Assembly: GCA_017938145.1 (NCBI GenBank)
Contig: JAGBCB010000001.1
Location: 1 to 48,016 of the forward strand
Length of the DNA stretch: 48,016 bases
Reading direction: 5' to 3'
Origin: Lachnospiraceae bacterium
Lineage (GTDB): Bacteria > Bacillota > Clostridia > Lachnospirales > Lachnospiraceae
Shown here: positions 6,044-14,508 of the stretch, in pieces
Numbering within the stretch: position 1 is the first letter of the stretch
Layout: every line of letters starts with the position of its first letter
Notes under the pieces: model-generated
Databases searched by the model: none
The model's input: only the letters and a program-made list of their open reading frames with translations
What the model was told of the DNA's origin: nothing
Translations under genes and position numbers: made by a program

Positions 6044-6400
6044 ATGGGAAGAAAATCAGACAAGCTAACCTGCTATGAGGTACAGCATTCCATAAAAGAA
6101 TATTTGCAGGAAGAAATGAGTCTTCAGGATGCGGCTGCATTTGTGAAGCATGTGCGCTCCTGTCCTGCCTGCCGAGAGGAATTGGAGGAATACTATGCCT
6201 TTTCTTCAGCGTTGATGCAGCTGGAGGCTTTGGAAGAGGGAGAAGAAAAGGGCAACTTCTTTTTGAATATTGAGAAGCGTCTGGAGCGGACGGAACTGGC
6301 AGCAATGCGGTTTAAGAACGACCATCGGGCAAGACGGATTTTATATATTGTGATGGCAATTGTTCTGGCGGCGGTTATGGGCGTCAGCATGGGCGTATAA
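6044..6400 (+). CDS. ZAS-type zinc-finger membrane protein (anti-sigma-factor-like), upstream of polA
   Basis: The 118-residue protein has an N-terminal H-x3-C-x2-C zinc finger (H36, C40, C43, with C10 as a possible fourth ligand) typical of zinc-binding anti-sigma factors (zf-HC2). A Lys/Glu-rich helical segment follows, then one C-terminal transmembrane helix (about 97-117, ILYIVMAIVLAAVMGVSMGV), leaving no extracytoplasmic sensor domain. No sigma factor gene is adjacent; instead polA follows after 9 bases, so the two are co-transcribed. The ribosome site is AAGTGAGG. It may bind a sigma factor encoded elsewhere or may have drifted to another protein partner. The fold call is good and the partner is unknown. 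Confidence 0.75.
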   Translation: MGRKSDKLTCYEVQHSIKEYLQEEMSLQDAAAFVKHVRSCPACREELEEYYAFSSALMQLEALEEGEEKGNFFLNIEKRLERTELAAMRFKNDHRARRILYIVMAIVLAAVMGVSMGV

Positions 6401-6409
6401 GGAGAAGAC

Positions 6410-9082
6410 ATGAGCGAAAAAATAGTTTTAATTGATGGAAACAGCATAGTAAACCGTGCCTTTTACGGTCTGCCGGATTTAACCACCACCGATGGCAGAC
6501 ACACCAACGGCATTCTTGGTTTTTTCAATATTTTGTTAAAGCTTTTGGAGGAGGAAAAGCCGGAGTATCTGGCGGTGGCGTTCGACGTAAAGCATCCGAC
6601 CTTCCGTCATGAGATGTTTGCGGAGTACAAGGGCACCAGAAAGGGCATGCCGGAGGAGCTTCGTGAACAGATTCCGGTGTTAAAGGAGCTTTTGGATGCC
6701 TGCGGAATTCTTCGTTTGGAGTGTCCGGGCTACGAGGCGGACGATATCCTTGGAACCCTGGCTAAAAAGAGCGAAGCCGAAGGGTATGCGGTTTCCCTGG
6801 TTTCCGGTGACAGGGACTTACTTCAGATTGCAGACGATGTAATTAAAGTGCGCATTCCGAAGACCAAGCGCACCGGTACCGAAATTGAAGATTACAACAC
6901 ACAGGATGTTATTGATAAGTACGGATTAAAGCCGGCCCAGATTATCGACTTAAAGGGCCTCATGGGAGATACCTCCGACAATATTCCGGGTGTACCGGGC
7001 ATTGGTGAAAAAACGGCAGTGAAGCTGTTAACCCAGTTTGAAACGGTGGAAAACACCATTGAACATATCGAGGAAGTAATGCCGAATAAGGCAAGGGAAT
7101 CCCTGCGGGAGAACACCCATCTTGCCATTTTAAGTAAGGAGCTTGCCACCATTAAAACCGACTGCGAGCTGGAATTTTCCTACGAGGCGGCAAAGCTTGG
7201 CAACATTTTTACCAAAGAGGCGTACCAGATTTTAAAACAGTTAGAGATGAAGTCTTTACTGGCTAAATTTAATTTATCCGAGGAAGAAATGACCGCCAAG
7301 GTCACAGTTTCCGACGAATATGAAACAGTGGAGGATGCTGCTAAGGCAGAAAAGCTGTTTAAGGCTTTTGCTAAAGAAGAATTACTGGCAATTTCTGCAC
7401 CGATTCATCAGGAAAATGCCCAGTTAGACTTATTCAGCACCGGTAAAACCGGGCTCATGATGGCGGACAAAGAAAAGACCTATTTTCTTGTCTGTGAAGG
7501 TTCCTTTACCGAAGAACTGCTGTGGCAGAAATTAAATGAATTAGCAGAGAGCAGTGTAAAGATTGCATTATTCGGTGCAAAAACTGTTGCGGAACATTTT
7601 TCTGACAAAGCTAGAACCAACATTTTTGACGCGGAAATCGCGGCATATTTATTGAATCCGCTAAAGGATACTTATCTTCCGGTGGATGTGGCAAGAGACT
7701 ACCTTGGAGTGGCAATTCCTTCTGTGGAGGATATTTTGCACAAGCAGTCTTTGGAGGATGCGCTTTCTGAGGGCAGGGAAGAAGCGTACCGCCTTCTTGC
7801 CAGAAACACCAGGGTTACTTATATGGCAAGGGAAGCTCTGCTTGAAAAATTGGCGGCAGAGGGCATGTTAAAGCTTTTTGAGGAAGTGGAGCAGCCGCTG
7901 GTATTTGTTCTGTTTGAGATGGAGCAGGCCGGCATCCGCATCAACAAAGAAGAATTATTCAGTTACGGTGCCCGCTTAAAAGAAGGCATCGACAAACTGG
8001 AAGCAGAAATTTATCACATGGCGGGCGAGGAGTTTAACATCAATTCTCCGAAGCAGTTAGGCGTCATTTTATTTGAAAAATTGAAGCTGCCGGGTGGAAA
8101 GAAGACCAAAACCGGTTATTCCACTTCCGCAGATGTGTTGGAAAAGTTAAAACCGGAAGACCCGATTATCGAGAAGATTCTGGAATACCGTACACTGTCT
8201 AAGCTTAAGAGCACCTATGCCGACGGTCTGGATGCTTTTATTGAGGCGGACGGAAGAATCCACACCAAGTTCCAGCAGACCGTAACCGCAACGGGAAGAC
8301 TCAGCAGCGCAGAACCGAATCTGCAGAACATTCCGGTACGTATCGAGCTTGGCAGACAAATCCGCAAGATGTTTACGCCAAAGGAAGGCTGCGTTTTTGT
8401 GGACGCAGACTATTCCCAGATTGAGCTTCGTATTCTGGCCCACATGTCCGGCGATGACAGCCTGATTCAGGCATACAAGGAGGAGCAGGACATCCACCGC
8501 ATGACGGCGTCAAAGGTGTTCCATATTCCGTTTGACGAGGTAACGCCGGCCCAGCGAAGCAACGCCAAGGCGGTAAACTTCGGTATTGTGTACGGCATCA
8601 GCTCCTTCGGTCTCGGTCAGGATTTAAACATTACCAGAAAAGAAGCAGAAAGTTACATCAACCAGTATTTTGCTACCTATCCGGGTATCAAAGATTATCT
8701 TGACGGCCTGGTGGCAGAGGCAAAGGAAACCGGCAGTGTTTCCACGTTGTACGGACGTAAGCGTCCGGTGCCGGAGATTTCTTCTTCCAACTTTATGCAG
8801 CGAAGCTTTGGGGAGCGAATTGCCATGAACTCTCCAATTCAGGGCACGGCGGCAGACATTATGAAGATTGCCATGCTCCGTGTGGATAAGGCATTAAAGG
8901 AGAAAAAGCTGCAGGCCCGGATTTTACTGCAGATTCACGATGAACTGTTAATTGAGGCACCGGAGGCGGAGGCTGCTTTGGTTGCGGATATTTTACAGGA
9001 AGAAATGATGGCGGCGGCCGAGCTTAAGGTTCCGCTTTCCGTGGAAGTAAAAACAGGAGACAACTGGTATGAAACAAAATAG
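6410..9082 (+). CDS. polA: DNA polymerase I
   Basis: The 890-residue enzyme fills gaps and removes RNA primers during replication and repair. The N-terminal 5'-3' exonuclease (about 1-290) begins KIVLIDGNSIVNRAFYG and includes GYEADDILGTLA, VSGDRDLLQ and the helix-hairpin-helix GLMGDTSDNIPGVPGIG. The middle domain (about 305-480) lacks the DxE and other acidic residues of a working 3'-5' exonuclease, as in many Firmicutes and in Taq, so proofreading is probably absent. The polymerase domain has motif A (VDADYSQIELRILAHMSGD, near 665), motif B (RSNAKAVNFGIVYG, near 718) and motif C (QIHDELLIEAP, near 841). Full length for the family. It overlaps coaE by 14 bases. Confidence 0.98.
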   Translation: MSEKIVLIDGNSIVNRAFYGLPDLTTTDGRHTNGILGFFNILLKLLEEEKPEYLAVAFDVKHPTFRHEMFAEYKGTRKGMPEELREQIPVLKELLDACGILRLECPGYEADDILGTLAKKSEAEGYAVSLVSGDRDLLQIADDVIKVRIPKTKRTGTEIEDYNTQDVIDKYGLKPAQIIDLKGLMGDTSDNIPGVPGIGEKTAVKLLTQFETVENTIEHIEEVMPNKARESLRENTHLAILSKELATIKTDCELEFSYEAAKLGNIFTKEAYQILKQLEMKSLLAKFNLSEEEMTAKVTVSDEYETVEDAAKAEKLFKAFAKEELLAISAPIHQENAQLDLFSTGKTGLMMADKEKTYFLVCEGSFTEELLWQKLNELAESSVKIALFGAKTVAEHFSDKARTNIFDAEIAAYLLNPLKDTYLPVDVARDYLGVAIPSVEDILHKQSLEDALSEGREEAYRLLARNTRVTYMAREALLEKLAAEGMLKLFEEVEQPLVFVLFEMEQAGIRINKEELFSYGARLKEGIDKLEAEIYHMAGEEFNINSPKQLGVILFEKLKLPGGKKTKTGYSTSADVLEKLKPEDPIIEKILEYRTLSKLKSTYADGLDAFIEADGRIHTKFQQTVTATGRLSSAEPNLQNIPVRIELGRQIRKMFTPKEGCVFVDADYSQIELRILAHMSGDDSLIQAYKEEQDIHRMTASKVFHIPFDEVTPAQRSNAKAVNFGIVYGISSFGLGQDLNITRKEAESYINQYFATYPGIKDYLDGLVAEAKETGSVSTLYGRKRPVPEISSSNFMQRSFGERIAMNSPIQGTAADIMKIAMLRVDKALKEKKLQARILLQIHDELLIEAPEAEAALVADILQEEMMAAAELKVPLSVEVKTGDNWYETK

Positions 9083-9728
9083 AAAATTTCTCATCCTTGG
9101 GGTAACCGGAGGAGCGGGAAGTGGTAAAACTACAGTTGTAGAACAAATAAAAAAAGCAGTACCAACCGTGTTTCTGCACTGTGATGTCATCGCCCATGAG
9201 CTGATGGAGCCGGGCGGAGCGTCCTATGAGGTTTTGGTAAAGGAGTTCGGCAAAGAAATTTTGGAGGATGGGAATCTGGAAAACAGTCCGATTTCCCGTC
9301 CGAAGCTTTCTAAAATTGCCATGGCAACAGAGGAAAGCAGAAAACGGTTAAACGAGCTGACCCATCCGTTGGTGCAGCAGGCAGTGGAAGCGGAGCTTAT
9401 CCGTCTGGCGAAAGAAGACTTTCGTGGGGTTGCGGTTATTGAAGCGGCACTGCTGATTGAGGCAGGGTATAAGAGCATCTGCGATTCCCTGTGGTATGTG
9501 CATGCACCGCTTTCACACCGTATCCGCCGTATGAAGGAAAAACGGGGCTACACCGATGAGAAAATCGCCAATATCCTGGCGGGCCAGTTATCGGAGGCAG
9601 AGTTTAAAGCAAATGCGGACGTGGTAATCGAAAACCCGGACGGTGACAAGGCAGAAGTGTTGGCAGATTTACAAAAACAAATTCGCGTACTTTTGAAAGA
9701 TTATGTGGAAAGTACAGACGAGATGTGA
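9069..9728 (+). CDS. coaE: Dephospho-CoA kinase
   Basis: A 219-residue P-loop kinase that phosphorylates the 3'-hydroxyl of dephospho-CoA, the last step of coenzyme A synthesis. Visible features are the P-loop GGAGSGKT (residues 14-21), HCDVIAHELMEPGG (acid for substrate binding), the THPLVQQAVEAEL helix, and the lid region RIRRMKEKRGYTDEKI. The start lies 14 bases inside polA, with a GGAGA-like site in the polA end, which suggests translational coupling. The polA-coaE pairing is common in Firmicutes. Length is about 20 residues over the family minimum, owing to the C-terminal helix. Confidence 0.96.
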   Translation: MKQNRKFLILGVTGGAGSGKTTVVEQIKKAVPTVFLHCDVIAHELMEPGGASYEVLVKEFGKEILEDGNLENSPISRPKLSKIAMATEESRKRLNELTHPLVQQAVEAELIRLAKEDFRGVAVIEAALLIEAGYKSICDSLWYVHAPLSHRIRRMKEKRGYTDEKIANILAGQLSEAEFKANADVVIENPDGDKAEVLADLQKQIRVLLKDYVESTDEM

Positions 9729-9734
9729 TACAAT
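9706..9734 (+). promoter_or_regulatory. Possible extended -10 promoter for the FtsA-like gene
   Basis: TGATACAAT (9726-9734) is an extended -10 element, with a weak -35 (TGGAAA, 9706-9711) 17 bases upstream, inside the end of coaE. It would allow the FtsA-like gene to be expressed separately from polA-coaE. Confidence 0.5.
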
Positions 9735-9777
9735 AATAAGAGTGTCTTTTTTACATTAGAGTAAAGAGGTGGAAATT

Positions 9778-11874
9778 ATGTCGGAACAATTAGTATTTGG
9801 TCTTGATATCGGAACAAGAAGTATTGTGGGTACCGTAGGGTACAAGCAGTCTTTAAACGACTTTACTGTGGTGGCCCAGGCCATTAAAATGCACGATACC
9901 CGTGCCATGATGGACGGTCAGATTCACGATATCAATAAGGTTGCAGAAACCATTGAGCAGGTTAAGCGCAGTTTGGAAAAGCAGATCGGAAAAAAACTGG
10001 AAGAAGTCTGCATTGCGGCTGCGGGTCGTGTGTTAAAGACCGTTACCGTGCATGTGGAAACGGAATTCCCGCAGGAAGCTACGGTGAATACCGAAATGAT
10101 CCGTGCCCTGGAACTGCTTGGTGTAGAAAATGCTTATCAGGAGATTAAAAACGAGGCAAAGGATGACGACACCAATTACTATTGCGTGGCGTACACCGTT
10201 ATCAAATATTATTTAAACGACTTCACCATCACTAACCTGGAAGACCATAAGGCAAATAAAATCGGTGCCGACGTACTGGCAACCTTCCTGCCGGATGAAG
10301 TTATCGGCGGTTTATATACTGCAGTGGAAAAGGCAGGCCTGCGGGTCGCTAACCTTACCCTGGAGCCGATTGCAGCCATTCAGGTGGCAATTCCGGAAAA
10401 GTTCCGTCTATTAAATATTGCTTTGGTGGATGTGGGTGCCGGAACTTCCGATATTTCCATCACCAAAGAGGGCAGTATTATTGCCTACGGCATGATTCCT
10501 ATGGCGGGTGATGCCCTGACCGAGCATTTGACCGGAGCACATCTGGTAGACTTTGCCACGGCAGAAAAAATCAAACTGGATTCCAATACTAAGAAAAAGA
10601 GTATTTCCTATAAAGACATTATGGGTCTGTCCCAAAAGACCACCCCGGCGGAGGTACGAGAGGAACTGGTGCCGGTAGTGGAGCATATGACAAAGCAGGT
10701 GGCAGATAAAATAAGAGAGTTAAACGGCGGCAAGCCGGTCAGCGCAGTCTTTGTGGTTGGCGGCGGCGGAAAAATCGCCGGCTATACCGAGAGTCTGGCG
10801 GCACAGCTTGGTATTCCGAAGGAGCGTGTGGCTCTTCGCGGCGAAGAGGTGCTTGGCTTTGTACGGTTTGAACAGGAGGGCATCAAGAAGGATCCTACTC
10901 TGGTTACTCCGATTGGTATCTGCTTAAACTATTACGAAAACAAAAACAACTTCATTTTTGTTACGGTTAACGGCGAAAGTGTCAAGTTATACGACAACAA
11001 CAAGCTTACGGTCATTGACGCTGCACTGCAGAACGGATTCCCGAATGAATACCTGTTCCCAAGACGTGGTAAGGAGTTAAACTTTACCTTAGACGGCGTC
11101 AAGCGTATGGTCCGTGGTGAAGCGGGTGAAGCAGCAGAGATTACAGTAAACGGTAAGCCTGCGGCATTTAATTCCCCAATTGAACCGAACGCAAAAATCG
11201 AAATCAAGGAATCAACGGTGGGTAAGGATGCTACATACGAAGTACGGCAGCTGCCGGAATACCGTTCCACCATTACCTTTGAAGTAAACAAGAAACAGGT
11301 GGTTTGTCCTAAGTTTATTGAAGTGAACGGCCAGCTGGTTTCCGAATACTATAGCATTCAGGAAGGCGATGAGTTAAAGCTGCTTTCCTACTATTCGTTA
11401 GAAAATCTGCTTGCGTTTATGGATTTGCCGTATACGGAGCATATTTATGTCAACAACCGTTTGGCGTCCAAAGACGAAAAGGTTTATGAAAACTTTTCCG
11501 TGGAATGGGCACTGGAAGAAAAGCGCCCGGACATGACGCTGGATGAAGTGTTAACGGTGGAGGCTGATGCGGCAGAAGCAGTTTATCAGGCAGCTGAGGC
11601 AGTGAGCCAGGCGGCACCTGCGAAAGAAGCGGCTCCTGCGGCGGAAACAACGGCAGCGCCGAAGGCAGTGGCGGATTTACTTGTGATTGTCAACGGCCGT
11701 CCGGTTACTTTAAAAGGCAAGGCGCAGTATGTCTTCGTAGACATTTTAGACTTTTATCCGTTTGATGTAAGTCAGGCCCACGGGCAGAACGTAGTTATGC
11801 AGATTAACGGTGAGAAGGCGGAATTTACCAGTCCTCTTGCCGTTGGTGACGTCATTGATTTATACTGGAAATAA
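9778..11874 (+). CDS. FtsA-like actin-fold ATPase with long C-terminal beta-grasp-like extension
   Basis: A 698-residue protein. The ATG at 9778 follows AGAGGTGG by 5-6 bases. Residues 1-380 form an FtsA/MreB-type actin fold: phosphate-1 VFGLDIGTRSIVGTVG, SHS2-like insertion, phosphate-2 ALVDVGAGTSDISI (near 214-227), adenosine motif VFVVGGGGKIAGYTE (near 325). FtsA is about 420 residues and ends in a membrane-binding helix. Here a 300-residue extension follows instead, containing repeated VNG-x(~10)-GD-x-I-x-L patterns (near 391-478, 498-580 and, after an Ala/Glu-rich linker at about 594-630, 634-698). These look like ThiS/MoaD-style beta-grasp modules. No ftsZ is adjacent. It is probably a cytoskeletal or cell-division-related ATPase, but the precise role is unknown. 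Confidence 0.8.
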   Translation: MSEQLVFGLDIGTRSIVGTVGYKQSLNDFTVVAQAIKMHDTRAMMDGQIHDINKVAETIEQVKRSLEKQIGKKLEEVCIAAAGRVLKTVTVHVETEFPQEATVNTEMIRALELLGVENAYQEIKNEAKDDDTNYYCVAYTVIKYYLNDFTITNLEDHKANKIGADVLATFLPDEVIGGLYTAVEKAGLRVANLTLEPIAAIQVAIPEKFRLLNIALVDVGAGTSDISITKEGSIIAYGMIPMAGDALTEHLTGAHLVDFATAEKIKLDSNTKKKSISYKDIMGLSQKTTPAEVREELVPVVEHMTKQVADKIRELNGGKPVSAVFVVGGGGKIAGYTESLAAQLGIPKERVALRGEEVLGFVRFEQEGIKKDPTLVTPIGICLNYYENKNNFIFVTVNGESVKLYDNNKLTVIDAALQNGFPNEYLFPRRGKELNFTLDGVKRMVRGEAGEAAEITVNGKPAAFNSPIEPNAKIEIKESTVGKDATYEVRQLPEYRSTITFEVNKKQVVCPKFIEVNGQLVSEYYSIQEGDELKLLSYYSLENLLAFMDLPYTEHIYVNNRLASKDEKVYENFSVEWALEEKRPDMTLDEVLTVEADAAEAVYQAAEAVSQAAPAKEAAPAAETTAAPKAVADLLVIVNGRPVTLKGKAQYVFVDILDFYPFDVSQAHGQNVVMQINGEKAEFTSPLAVGDVIDLYWK

Positions 11875-11894
11875 CAGAAAGCGAACTTAGAAAC

Positions 11895-12692
11895 ATGAGA
11901 TTATGCAGCATAGCAAGTGGAAGCAGCGGCAACTGTATTTATGTGGGTCATGCTTCCACCCACCTGCTGATTGATGCCGGTATCAGCGGCAAGCGTATCG
12001 AGCAGGGACTGGCAGATGTGGGGGTAGACCCGCACAGCCTTAGCGGTATTCTGGTTACCCACGAACATTCTGACCATATTCAGGGTATCGGAATACTGGC
12101 AAGAAAATACAGTATACCTATTTATGGCACGGTGGAAACCTTCTGTGCCATGAAAAAGGGAAAAACAAACATCGGAAAAGTGGATGATACCTTGTTTCAA
12201 CAGGTGTTTCCGGAAGAGGGTATTACCATAGGGGAAATCAGTGTAACCCCGTTTTCCATATCCCACGATGCAGCCAATCCGGTGGCCTATGTGTTTGAAG
12301 CAGAGGGTCACAAAATAGGAATGGCAACGGACCTGGGCGTGTATACGGAGCGTACCATGGAGCGGTTAAAAGATTCCGAAATTTTGTATCTGGAATCCAA
12401 CCACGATGTGAATATGCTGATGGTAGGCAGCTATCCATATTATTTGAAACAACGTATTTTAGGGGAACACGGACATTTATCCAACGATACTGCGGCAGAG
12501 CTTTTGTGCCGCTTGTACCATACAGGGCTTCGGCACGTGGTGCTTGCCCATTTAAGTAAAGAAAACAATTATCCCGAACTGGCGTATGAAACCGTCAAGG
12601 CAGAACTGCTTATGAAGGTGGGACAGGAGAATATGCCGAATTTATGTGTGGCGCCAAGAGATATTCCATCCGGGATGTTTGAAATCGTATAG
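11895..12692 (+). CDS. MBL-fold metallo-hydrolase, WalJ/YycJ-like
   Basis: The 265-residue protein has the metallo-beta-lactamase signature HEHSDH at residues 56-61 (VTHEHSDHIQG), preceded by the characteristic WalJ/YycJ opening CSIASGSSGNCIYVG and LLIDAGIS. Further metal ligands are likely in ISHDAANP, GMATDLG and HLSND. WalJ-type proteins act as exonuclease-like enzymes in genome maintenance and are linked in Bacillus to the WalRK locus, which is not present here. The gene starts 20 bases after the FtsA-like gene and runs into the ACT/PFL pair, so it is probably in one operon with them. Confidence 0.88.
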   Translation: MRLCSIASGSSGNCIYVGHASTHLLIDAGISGKRIEQGLADVGVDPHSLSGILVTHEHSDHIQGIGILARKYSIPIYGTVETFCAMKKGKTNIGKVDDTLFQQVFPEEGITIGEISVTPFSISHDAANPVAYVFEAEGHKIGMATDLGVYTERTMERLKDSEILYLESNHDVNMLMVGSYPYYLKQRILGEHGHLSNDTAAELLCRLYHTGLRHVVLAHLSKENNYPELAYETVKAELLMKVGQENMPNLCVAPRDIPSGMFEIV

Positions 12693-12710
12693 CAGAAAGG
12701 AAAACAGATT

Positions 12711-12983
12711 ATGAAAAAAGCAGTTATTACAGTAGTAGGTAAAGACAGTGTAGGTATTATCGCAAAGGTTTGTACATACCTTGCAGAAAACAACATCAAT
12801 ATCCTTGATATTTCCCAGACCATCGTTCAGGAATACTTCAACATGATGATGATTGTAGATTTTTCCAAGACAGAAAAAGAATTTTTAGTGGCTGCCAATG
12901 AGCTGGAAAGCATCGGTGAAAATATCGGTGTTATTATCAAAGCCCAGAGAGAAGACATTTTCGACATGATGCATCGTATTTAA
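12711..12983 (+). CDS. ACT domain-containing protein (UPF0237 family)
   Basis: A 90-residue single ACT domain (AVITVVGKDSVGIIAKVCTY, then NNINILDISQTIVQEYFNMM), the complete length for UPF0237. ACT domains bind amino acids and act as allosteric switches; GcvR-like paralogues sense glycine. It is preceded by AGAAAGGAAAA and lies 27 bases ahead of the PFL/UPF0210 gene, with which this family is widely paired in bacteria and archaea. It probably regulates or forms a complex with that protein, and the ligand is not known. Confidence 0.92.
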   Translation: MKKAVITVVGKDSVGIIAKVCTYLAENNINILDISQTIVQEYFNMMMIVDFSKTEKEFLVAANELESIGENIGVIIKAQREDIFDMMHRI

Positions 12984-13010
12984 GAAGTAACCGGAAAGGA
13001 ATGAACAGCT

Positions 13011-14375
13011 GTGATTAATATACAGGAAGTAATTGAAACCAATAAAATGATTGAAAAAGAGAACCTGGACGTAAGAACCATTACCCTGGGTATCAGCCTG
13101 CTTGACTGTATCGATGCAGATTTGCAGGAATGCAAAAAGAAAATTTACAATAAGATTACCACAGTAGCAGAAAAGCTGGTAGAAACCGGTAATCTCATTG
13201 AGAAGGAATATAAGATTCCGGTAGTTAATAAAAGAATCTCCGTAACCCCAATTGCACTGGTGGGCGGAGCTTGCTGTAAGAAGCCGGAAGATTTCGTAGA
13301 AATTGCGGAGACACTGGATGCTGCGGCAAAAACCGTAGGTGTAAACTTCCTCGGCGGTTACTCTGCACTGGTAAGCAAAGGTATGACCACCGCAGACAAA
13401 AACCTGATTTTATCCATTCCAAAGGCGCTGGCTAAAACCGAGCGCGTGTGCAGCTCTGTCAATGTGGGCTCCACAAAGACCGGTATCAATATGGACGCAG
13501 TAAAGCTGCTTGGTGAAATTGTGCTGCAGGCGGCGGAAGAAACCAAGGAAGCGGATTCCCTCGGCTGTGCAAAGCTGGTTATTTTCTGTAATGCACCGGA
13601 TGATAACCCATTCATGGCGGGCGCGTTCCACGGTGTTACCGAAGCAGATGCCATCATCAACGTTGGTGTCAGCGGTCCGGGCGTAGTAAAAACAGCTTTA
13701 GAGCAGGTACGTGGCGAAAACTTCGAGGTGCTCTGTGAAACCATCAAGAAAACTGCATTTAAGATTACAAGAGTTGGCCAGCTGGTGGCAAAAGAAGCTT
13801 CCCAGATGCTTGGCATTCCGTTTGGTATTGTGGACCTTTCCTTGGCTCCAACCCCTGCCATCGGTGACTCTGTTGCGGATATTTTAAAGGAAATCGGTCT
13901 GGAGCATCCGGGTGCACCGGGAACTACAGCAGCACTGGCTCTGTTAAACGACCAGGTAAAGAAGGGCGGCGTTATGGCATCCTCTTATGTAGGCGGTCTT
14001 TCCGGTGCGTTTATTCCGGTCAGCGAAGACCAGGGTATGATTGATGCCGTTAAGGCCGGTGCCCTTACCTTAGAAAAGTTAGAGGCCATGACCTGTGTCT
14101 GCTCCGTAGGTTTGGATATGATTGCCATTCCGGGCGACACTCCGGCTACCACCATTTCCGGTATTATTGCGGATGAAATGGCTATCGGTATGATTAACCA
14201 GAAGACAACCGCAGTACGTCTGATTCCGGTCATCGGCAAGGGCGTTGGTGAGATTGTGGAATTCGGCGGCCTGCTTGGCTATGCACCGATTATGCCGGTG
14301 AACAACTTTGCCTGCGATGCTTTTGTAAACAGAGGCGGAAGAATTCCGGCTCCAATCCACAGTTTTAAGAACTAA
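13011..14375 (+). CDS. PFL family protein (UPF0210/DUF711)
   Basis: A 454-residue protein starting at GTG 13011 with GGAAAGGAATG upstream. It matches the UPF0210 family in length and motifs: [75 protein letters not shown], and [20 protein letters not shown]. The family has a fold related to pyruvate formate-lyase but lacks its glycyl-radical loop; no function has been firmly assigned. Its tight link to the ACT protein suggests an amino-acid-responsive enzyme. Complete, no anomalies seen. Confidence 0.93.
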   Translation: MINIQEVIETNKMIEKENLDVRTITLGISLLDCIDADLQECKKKIYNKITTVAEKLVETGNLIEKEYKIPVVNKRISVTPIALVGGACCKKPEDFVEIAETLDAAAKTVGVNFLGGYSALVSKGMTTADKNLILSIPKALAKTERVCSSVNVGSTKTGINMDAVKLLGEIVLQAAEETKEADSLGCAKLVIFCNAPDDNPFMAGAFHGVTEADAIINVGVSGPGVVKTALEQVRGENFEVLCETIKKTAFKITRVGQLVAKEASQMLGIPFGIVDLSLAPTPAIGDSVADILKEIGLEHPGAPGTTAALALLNDQVKKGGVMASSYVGGLSGAFIPVSEDQGMIDAVKAGALTLEKLEAMTCVCSVGLDMIAIPGDTPATTISGIIADEMAIGMINQKTTAVRLIPVIGKGVGEIVEFGGLLGYAPIMPVNNFACDAFVNRGGRIPAPIHSFKN

Positions 14376-14398
14376 AATAGTGGGAATAATGGTAATTG

Positions 14399-14434
14399 TG
14401 GCAGAATTTTAAGAAAATTGAAACAGTTCTGCCA
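14399..14434. other. Stem-loop after the PFL gene
   Basis: TGGCAGAA (14399-14406) and TTCTGCCA (14427-14434) form a perfect 8-bp stem with a 20-nt AT-rich loop. No T-run follows (TGAAATAAAC), so it is not a clear intrinsic terminator. It may end or stabilise the upstream mRNA. Confidence 0.5.
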
Positions 14435-14508
14435 TGAAATAAACAAATTTTGGATTTATAGTAGTGCACAAGTGTGAACGAAATATATGTAATGAAAAGA
14501 GGAACAAC

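Noticed and set aside
13358-13861. 167-residue minus-strand frame inside the PFL gene
   Set aside because: It lies fully opposite a well-conserved gene and shows no start signals or recognisable domain.
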